Positions 59,008 to 64,000 of a DNA stretch of 64,000 nucleotides are shown here, piece by piece. The translations under genes were made by a program, and so were the position numbers. Positions within the stretch are counted from its first letter, which is position 1; each line of letters opens with the position of its first letter. The notes beneath the pieces were generated by a model. It saw only the letters and a program-made list of their open reading frames with translations. It made no database searches and was not told the DNA's origin. Where the stretch lies: positions 248,001 through 312,000 of the forward strand of contig NZ_LGKG01000207.1 in NCBI RefSeq assembly GCF_001294335.1, in the 5' to 3' direction. This DNA is from Streptomyces chattanoogensis (GTDB lineage: Bacteria > Actinomycetota > Actinomycetes > Streptomycetales > Streptomycetaceae).

Positions 59008-60443
59008 ACACCCTGACCACCGAGCGCCGCCCGTCCGAGGCGGCGCAGGGATCCGGCGTCCGGATATCCGTCCTGGTCACCGCGCTGCTGGTGGCCTGCT
59101 TCGCCTTCCAGCTCAATGCGAGCATGCTCAGCCCCGCGCTGAAGAGCATCGAGGACACCCTCGGCGCCAGTTCCGCGGAGATCGGGCTGACCCAGACCGC
59201 GTTCTTCACCTCGGCGGCGCTGTTCTCCCTCTTCCTGCCCCGGCTGGGCGATGTCCTCGGCCGCCGCAAGGTGCTGGCCGGCATGCTCGCCCTGATGGTC
59301 GTCGGCTGTGTGGTCGCCGCGCTGGCGACCAGCGTTCCGATGCTCTTCGTCGGCCGGGTCGTCCAGGGAGTGTCCGGTCCGGTCGTCCCGCTGTGTCTGA
59401 TCATGCTGCGGGTCGAGGTCCAGGAGCCCAAGCGGTACGGCACCCTGCTCGGCGTGATCACCGCTGTCAACGGCGGCATCGCCGGTGTCGACTCGCTCGC
59501 CGGCGGCTACCTCGCCGACCGGCACGGCTTCCCGTCGGTGTTCTGGGCGATGGCGGTGGTCGCGGCCGTGGCCACGGCGGCGATCGCGATCTTCACCCCC
59601 GAGTCCAAGGCTCCGGCCGCCTCCCGTATGGACTGGCCCGGCGTCGCCTTCCTCGTCGTCTCCATCGGCGCCCTGCTGATCGCGCTGAACGAGGCCGGCA
59701 AGCTCGCCGCGGCCGACTGGTCGCTGGTCGCCGTCCTCGTGGTCGTCGCCGCGGCCGCCTTCGTCGCCTTCTGGCGGACCGAGAACCGCAGCGGCCACCC
59801 GCTGGTCGCCACGCACCACCTCAAGCAGCGCGCCACCTGGGCGACCCTGCTGACCACCGTGCTCACCATGACCGGCGTGTTCGCCGTGATGAACGGCCTG
59901 ATCCCGGCGTTCGCCCAGGACACCCAGGCGGGTCTCGGGATGAGCGCCGAACAGTCCGCCTGGTGGACGCTGACCCCGTACGCCCTCGCCGGCCTCGCCA
60001 TGGGCCCGGTCGCCGGCCGCCTCGCCGCCACCTTCGGCTACGGCCGCGTCCTGCGCGTCGGCCTCATCGGCTCGGTGGCCACCGTCGTCCTGATGTTCCT
60101 CACCCTCGGCAGCCACTCGCGCATCCTGCTGCTGGCGGCCTCCCTCCTCGTGGGCATCACCTACGCGGGCGTGGCGAACATCGTCCTCAACGGCCTCGGC
60201 ATCGTCCTGTCCCCCGGCGAGAACCCGGGCTTCCTGCCCGGTCTGAACGCCGGCGCCTTCAACCTCGGCGCGGGCCTCAGCTTCGCGCTCCTGTACGCGG
60301 TCAAGACCGCCTGCGACCCCGTGGACCCCACGTCCCACGGCGGGTACACGGCGGGCATGATCGCGGGCGTCGTCATCATGGCCCTCGCCATCGGGACCTC
60401 GTTCCTGATCCCGAAGCCGGTCACGGCGGAGGCGCAGGGCTGA
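59004..60443 (+). CDS. MFS transporter, DHA2-like 14-helix type
   Basis: 479 residues with about 14 hydrophobic helices. The loop LFLPRLGDVLGRRKVLAG between helices 2 and 3 matches the MFS signature (GxLaDrxGrkxxl). The operon with the nucleoside hydrolase suggests that it moves nucleosides or bases; the DHA2 family more often exports drugs, so direction is uncertain. ATG overlaps the previous stop. Confidence 0.85.
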   Translation: MNTLTTERRPSEAAQGSGVRISVLVTALLVACFAFQLNASMLSPALKSIEDTLGASSAEIGLTQTAFFTSAALFSLFLPRLGDVLGRRKVLAGMLALMVVGCVVAALATSVPMLFVGRVVQGVSGPVVPLCLIMLRVEVQEPKRYGTLLGVITAVNGGIAGVDSLAGGYLADRHGFPSVFWAMAVVAAVATAAIAIFTPESKAPAASRMDWPGVAFLVVSIGALLIALNEAGKLAAADWSLVAVLVVVAAAAFVAFWRTENRSGHPLVATHHLKQRATWATLLTTVLTMTGVFAVMNGLIPAFAQDTQAGLGMSAEQSAWWTLTPYALAGLAMGPVAGRLAATFGYGRVLRVGLIGSVATVVLMFLTLGSHSRILLLAASLLVGITYAGVANIVLNGLGIVLSPGENPGFLPGLNAGAFNLGAGLSFALLYAVKTACDPVDPTSHGGYTAGMIAGVVIMALAIGTSFLIPKPVTAEAQG

Positions 60444-60480
60444 CGTCCGCCGCTACCCGTTCACCGCTTCGACGACCGGG

Positions 60481-61608
60481 TCATCGCTTGCCCTCCAGGC
60501 AGGCGGTGACCCAGTCGTGGAAGCGCCCGAGGTGGTGCTCGCTCGGCACGAGCACCCCGCCGTCCCGGTAGGCGCGCGAGTCCATGGCGGGCTGGGTGCG
60601 CTCACAGGCGGCGAAGTCCTGGGTGTTGACCCGGTGGAAGAGTTCGACGGAACGGGAGACATCCGCCCCGGAGTCGACGACCTCCGGCAGATACAGCCAG
60701 TCGCATTCCACGACGGTGCGGTCGGCGGCCATCGGGAACATCCGGTGAACGATGACGTGATCGGGGACGAGGTTGACAAAGACCTGCGGCCGGACGGTGA
60801 TCGCGTAGTAGCGGCGGTCCTGGCCGTCCTCGATCCCCGGCAGCCGGCCGAAGCCCGCGCTGCCGTCCACCGTGAATCCGGCGGCCTCCGGCGCGAACTC
60901 GGCACCGTGGCCGACGTAGTACTGCGCGGCGAAGCCGTCCGCGAACTCCGGCAGGACATCGGTGAGTTCGGGGTGAATGGTCGCGCAGTGATAGCACTCC
61001 ATGAAGTTCTCGACGATGAGCTTCCAGTTGGCCCGCACGTCGTAGGTGATGCGCCTGCCCAGGGCGAGGCCCTCGGTGCGGTAGCGGTCGAGGGCGGCCG
61101 GGTCGCCCAGCCGCTCGACGGCGGCGCCGGTCACCGTCTCCTCGAAGGACGGCGGCTCGTCGGCCAGGCACACCCAGGCATAGCCGAGCCATTCGCGCAG
61201 CGGGACGGCGACCAGACCGCGCTCGGTGCGGTCGATGTCGGGCATCCTCTGGAGGTTGGGGGCGGCGATCAGCCGGCCGTCCAGGTCGTAGGTCCAGGCA
61301 TGGTAGGGGCATTGGAGGGTACGGCGGACCTCGCCGGACTCCTCGGTGCACAGCCGCGCGCCGCGATGCCGGCAGACGTTGAGAAAGGCGCGCAGGGCGC
61401 CGGCCCGGTTGCGGGTGATCAGTACGCTCTCGCGGCCGACCCGGACCGTACGGAAGGCACCGGGCCTCGCCAGATCGGCGGCGCGCACCGCGCAGCACCA
61501 CAGCCGCTCGAAGATGTTCTCCTGCTCCTGCCGGAAGATCCCGGGGTCGGTGTAGTAGCGGCCGGCGAGGGTGGCGGTCAGGCTCGGGGAGATCGGGGTC
61601 GTCGTCAC
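60481..61608 (-). CDS. Rieske non-haem iron oxygenase alpha subunit, glycine-betaine demethylase (GbcA) type
   Basis: 375 residues. The Rieske cluster has Cys79-Arg-His81 and Cys100-x-x-His103. Iron ligands His207 and His212 lie in ENFMECYHCATIH. This pattern is shared by GbcA and carnitine monooxygenase. It is last in an operon with sarcosine oxidase and a dimethylglycine dehydrogenase-like gene. Those would act on the products of demethylation, making glycine betaine the most likely substrate. The reductase partner (GbcB) is not in the window. ATG at 61608 with AGGAG upstream. Confidence 0.85.
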   Translation of the reverse strand: MTTTPISPSLTATLAGRYYTDPGIFRQEQENIFERLWCCAVRAADLARPGAFRTVRVGRESVLITRNRAGALRAFLNVCRHRGARLCTEESGEVRRTLQCPYHAWTYDLDGRLIAAPNLQRMPDIDRTERGLVAVPLREWLGYAWVCLADEPPSFEETVTGAAVERLGDPAALDRYRTEGLALGRRITYDVRANWKLIVENFMECYHCATIHPELTDVLPEFADGFAAQYYVGHGAEFAPEAAGFTVDGSAGFGRLPGIEDGQDRRYYAITVRPQVFVNLVPDHVIVHRMFPMAADRTVVECDWLYLPEVVDSGADVSRSVELFHRVNTQDFAACERTQPAMDSRAYRDGGVLVPSEHHLGRFHDWVTACLEGKR

Positions 61609-61657
61609 GTGCGTACTCCTGGTTCGATCGAGTTCGCCTCCGGCGGGCCCCTGCGCC

Positions 61658-62812
61658 TCAGGCGGGCGCGGCGGCGAGGCGGTGGGGGTCGAAGAGACCG
61701 ATGGGGTGCCCGGTGGTGCCGGTCAGGGCCAGATCGGCGACGATCTCACCGACCACCGGGACGAACTTGAAGCCGTGCCCGGAGAACCCGCAGGCCACGG
61801 TGACGCAGTCCGGGTGCGCCGGGTGGCGGGCGAGGACGAAGTGCTCGTCGGGCGTGTTGGAATACATGCAGGTCGCGGCCTTGAGGAAGGTGCCGGGCAG
61901 GGCGGGGATGCAGCGGGACATATGGTCCGCCATGGCCCGTACCTCGTGCTCGTGCACGGTACGGTCGATGGTCTCCGGGGTGCAGACGACACCCTTGCGG
62001 AAGAAGGCGACCTTGGCCCCCAGCTCCGGCCCGTCGATGGCCGGGAAGCCGTAGACCTGGACTCCGGCCGCGTCCTCCCAGATGTAGACGGGGTGGTTCC
62101 CGGGAAGGAAGGGCCGGACTCCGCCCGTCGGCCGGAACCAGTACATGATCTGCCGCTCGATGGTGAACGGCACCCCGAGGTCCGTGAGCAGTTCCGGCGC
62201 CCACGCCCCCGGGCAGATCACCAACTGCCCCGCGGTGTAGGTGTTGTCGGCCGTATGGACGCGTACGCCGTCCCGGTACGGCTCCCAGCGGGTCATCGGC
62301 TCGTCGTAGTGCAGGTCGGCGCCCCGCCGGGTGGCCAGCTGGAGATGCGCGGCGACGGTGTTCTCGGGGCGGACCAGACCGGCCCGGTCCTCGTACAGCG
62401 CGACCTCGTCGTCGTCCGGCGTCAGGGTCGGGAAGCGGCGCCGGATGTCGGCCGCGTCGAGCATCTCGTGCGGCAGGTCCCACTCGGTGGCGGAGCGCAA
62501 CGAGCCCGCGACGGTACGGGAATCGGGGCGGCCCACCATCACACCGCCGCACAGGGTGGCGATCTCCCGGCCGGTCGCCCGTTCCAGCTCGTCGTACAGC
62601 TCGTAGGCGCGCAGCAGCAGCGGTACGTACGCCGGGTCCTCGAAGTAGGACTGCCGGGTGATCCGCGAACCGCCGTGGCTGGAACCCCGGTTGTGCACGG
62701 GGCCGAACCTCTCCAGGCCGAGCACGCGGGCGCCGCGGGCGGAGAGATGGTGGGCGGCGGCGCTGCCCATACCGCCGAGACCGATCACGATCACGTCGTA
62801 CGTGGGGGACAC
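61658..62812 (-). CDS. Monomeric sarcosine oxidase / N-methyl amino acid oxidase
   Basis: 384 residues. The FAD motif is [17 protein letters not shown] at 11-27. Cys315 in [13 protein letters not shown] lies exactly where monomeric sarcosine oxidase binds FAD covalently. The conserved [20 protein letters not shown] follows the first loop. It oxidises sarcosine to glycine, formaldehyde and hydrogen peroxide. GTG at 62812 has AGGAGG five bases upstream. It sits between the dimethylglycine dehydrogenase-like gene and GbcA. Confidence 0.88.
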   Translation of the reverse strand: MSPTYDVIVIGLGGMGSAAAHHLSARGARVLGLERFGPVHNRGSSHGGSRITRQSYFEDPAYVPLLLRAYELYDELERATGREIATLCGGVMVGRPDSRTVAGSLRSATEWDLPHEMLDAADIRRRFPTLTPDDDEVALYEDRAGLVRPENTVAAHLQLATRRGADLHYDEPMTRWEPYRDGVRVHTADNTYTAGQLVICPGAWAPELLTDLGVPFTIERQIMYWFRPTGGVRPFLPGNHPVYIWEDAAGVQVYGFPAIDGPELGAKVAFFRKGVVCTPETIDRTVHEHEVRAMADHMSRCIPALPGTFLKAATCMYSNTPDEHFVLARHPAHPDCVTVACGFSGHGFKFVPVVGEIVADLALTGTTGHPIGLFDPHRLAAAPA

Positions 62813-62843
62813 AGGGGCCTCCTAGCGGCGGCTGTCGCACGTC

Positions 62844-64000
<1,157 letters not shown>

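Overview
The window is high-GC actinobacterial DNA with Streptomyces-style content: GTG/TTG starts, genus-typical small proteins of the DUF6131, CsbD-like and DUF6381 types, a standalone LigD-type phosphoesterase, a TTA codon near one gene start, and a putative Streptomyces-type sulfur leader peptide. It reads as a stretch of accessory chromosome. It holds about 58 protein genes, several broken genes and no visible rRNA, tRNA or CRISPR.

Layout. 1-2.6 kb: a secreted trypsin-like protease cut by the window edge, a GNAT-AAA+ fusion and a SHOCT membrane protein. 2.7-6.6 kb: a three-gene molybdenum aldehyde/xanthine dehydrogenase operon of PaoABC type, closed by a strong hairpin. 6.8-13.9 kb: single enzymes (GNAT, a GMC oxidoreductase with a TTA codon, an epoxide hydrolase, a small monooxygenase, a class IV aminotransferase, an alpha/beta hydrolase with a divergent MarR regulator, and CsbD). 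14-20 kb: an aromatic-acid type cluster with an acyl-CoA synthetase, a thioesterase, an FAD monooxygenase and an O-methyltransferase. It contains a chimeric ORF joining the start of an AMP ligase to the C-terminal half of a cytochrome P450. 20.2-26.6 kb: a probable sulfur-acquisition region with a leader peptide, a glutathionyl-hydroquinone-reductase-like protein, an Rrf2 regulator with palindromic operators, an SfnB/DszC-like flavin enzyme and an SsuA-type ABC transporter. A CitA/CitB-like two-component system is divergent from that transporter.

29-33.7 kb: a second dnaK-grpE pair without dnaJ or hspR, then small proteins. 33.8-42.8 kb: a broken APC permease, a zinc alcohol dehydrogenase, a five-module SpoIIE-type phosphatase, and a sugar ABC operon of XylFGH type. 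43-51 kb: HEAT and Asp23 proteins, M3 peptidase, NmrA with a monooxygenase-truncated-globin fusion under a divergent LysR gene, LigD phosphoesterase and a metallo-beta-lactamase-fold hydrolase. 51.3-54.5 kb: beta-phosphoglucomutase plus GH65 disaccharide phosphorylase. 55.1-56.2 kb: a cassette bounded by perfect 22-bp inverted repeats that carries an IS630 transposase remnant and a type I pyrF with an altered catalytic motif. 56.2-60.4 kb: a frameshifted small gene, a LacI repressor, a nucleoside hydrolase and an MFS exporter. 60.5-64 kb: a glycine-betaine/dimethylglycine/sarcosine demethylation operon that runs off the right edge.

Two features recur. First, short tandem duplications (9-25 bp units) occur at ten or more places, several of them overlapping start or stop codons. 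Second, two genes appear broken by internal deletion (the P450-ligase fusion and the APC permease). Together they suggest an actively remodelled, weakly selected part of the chromosome.
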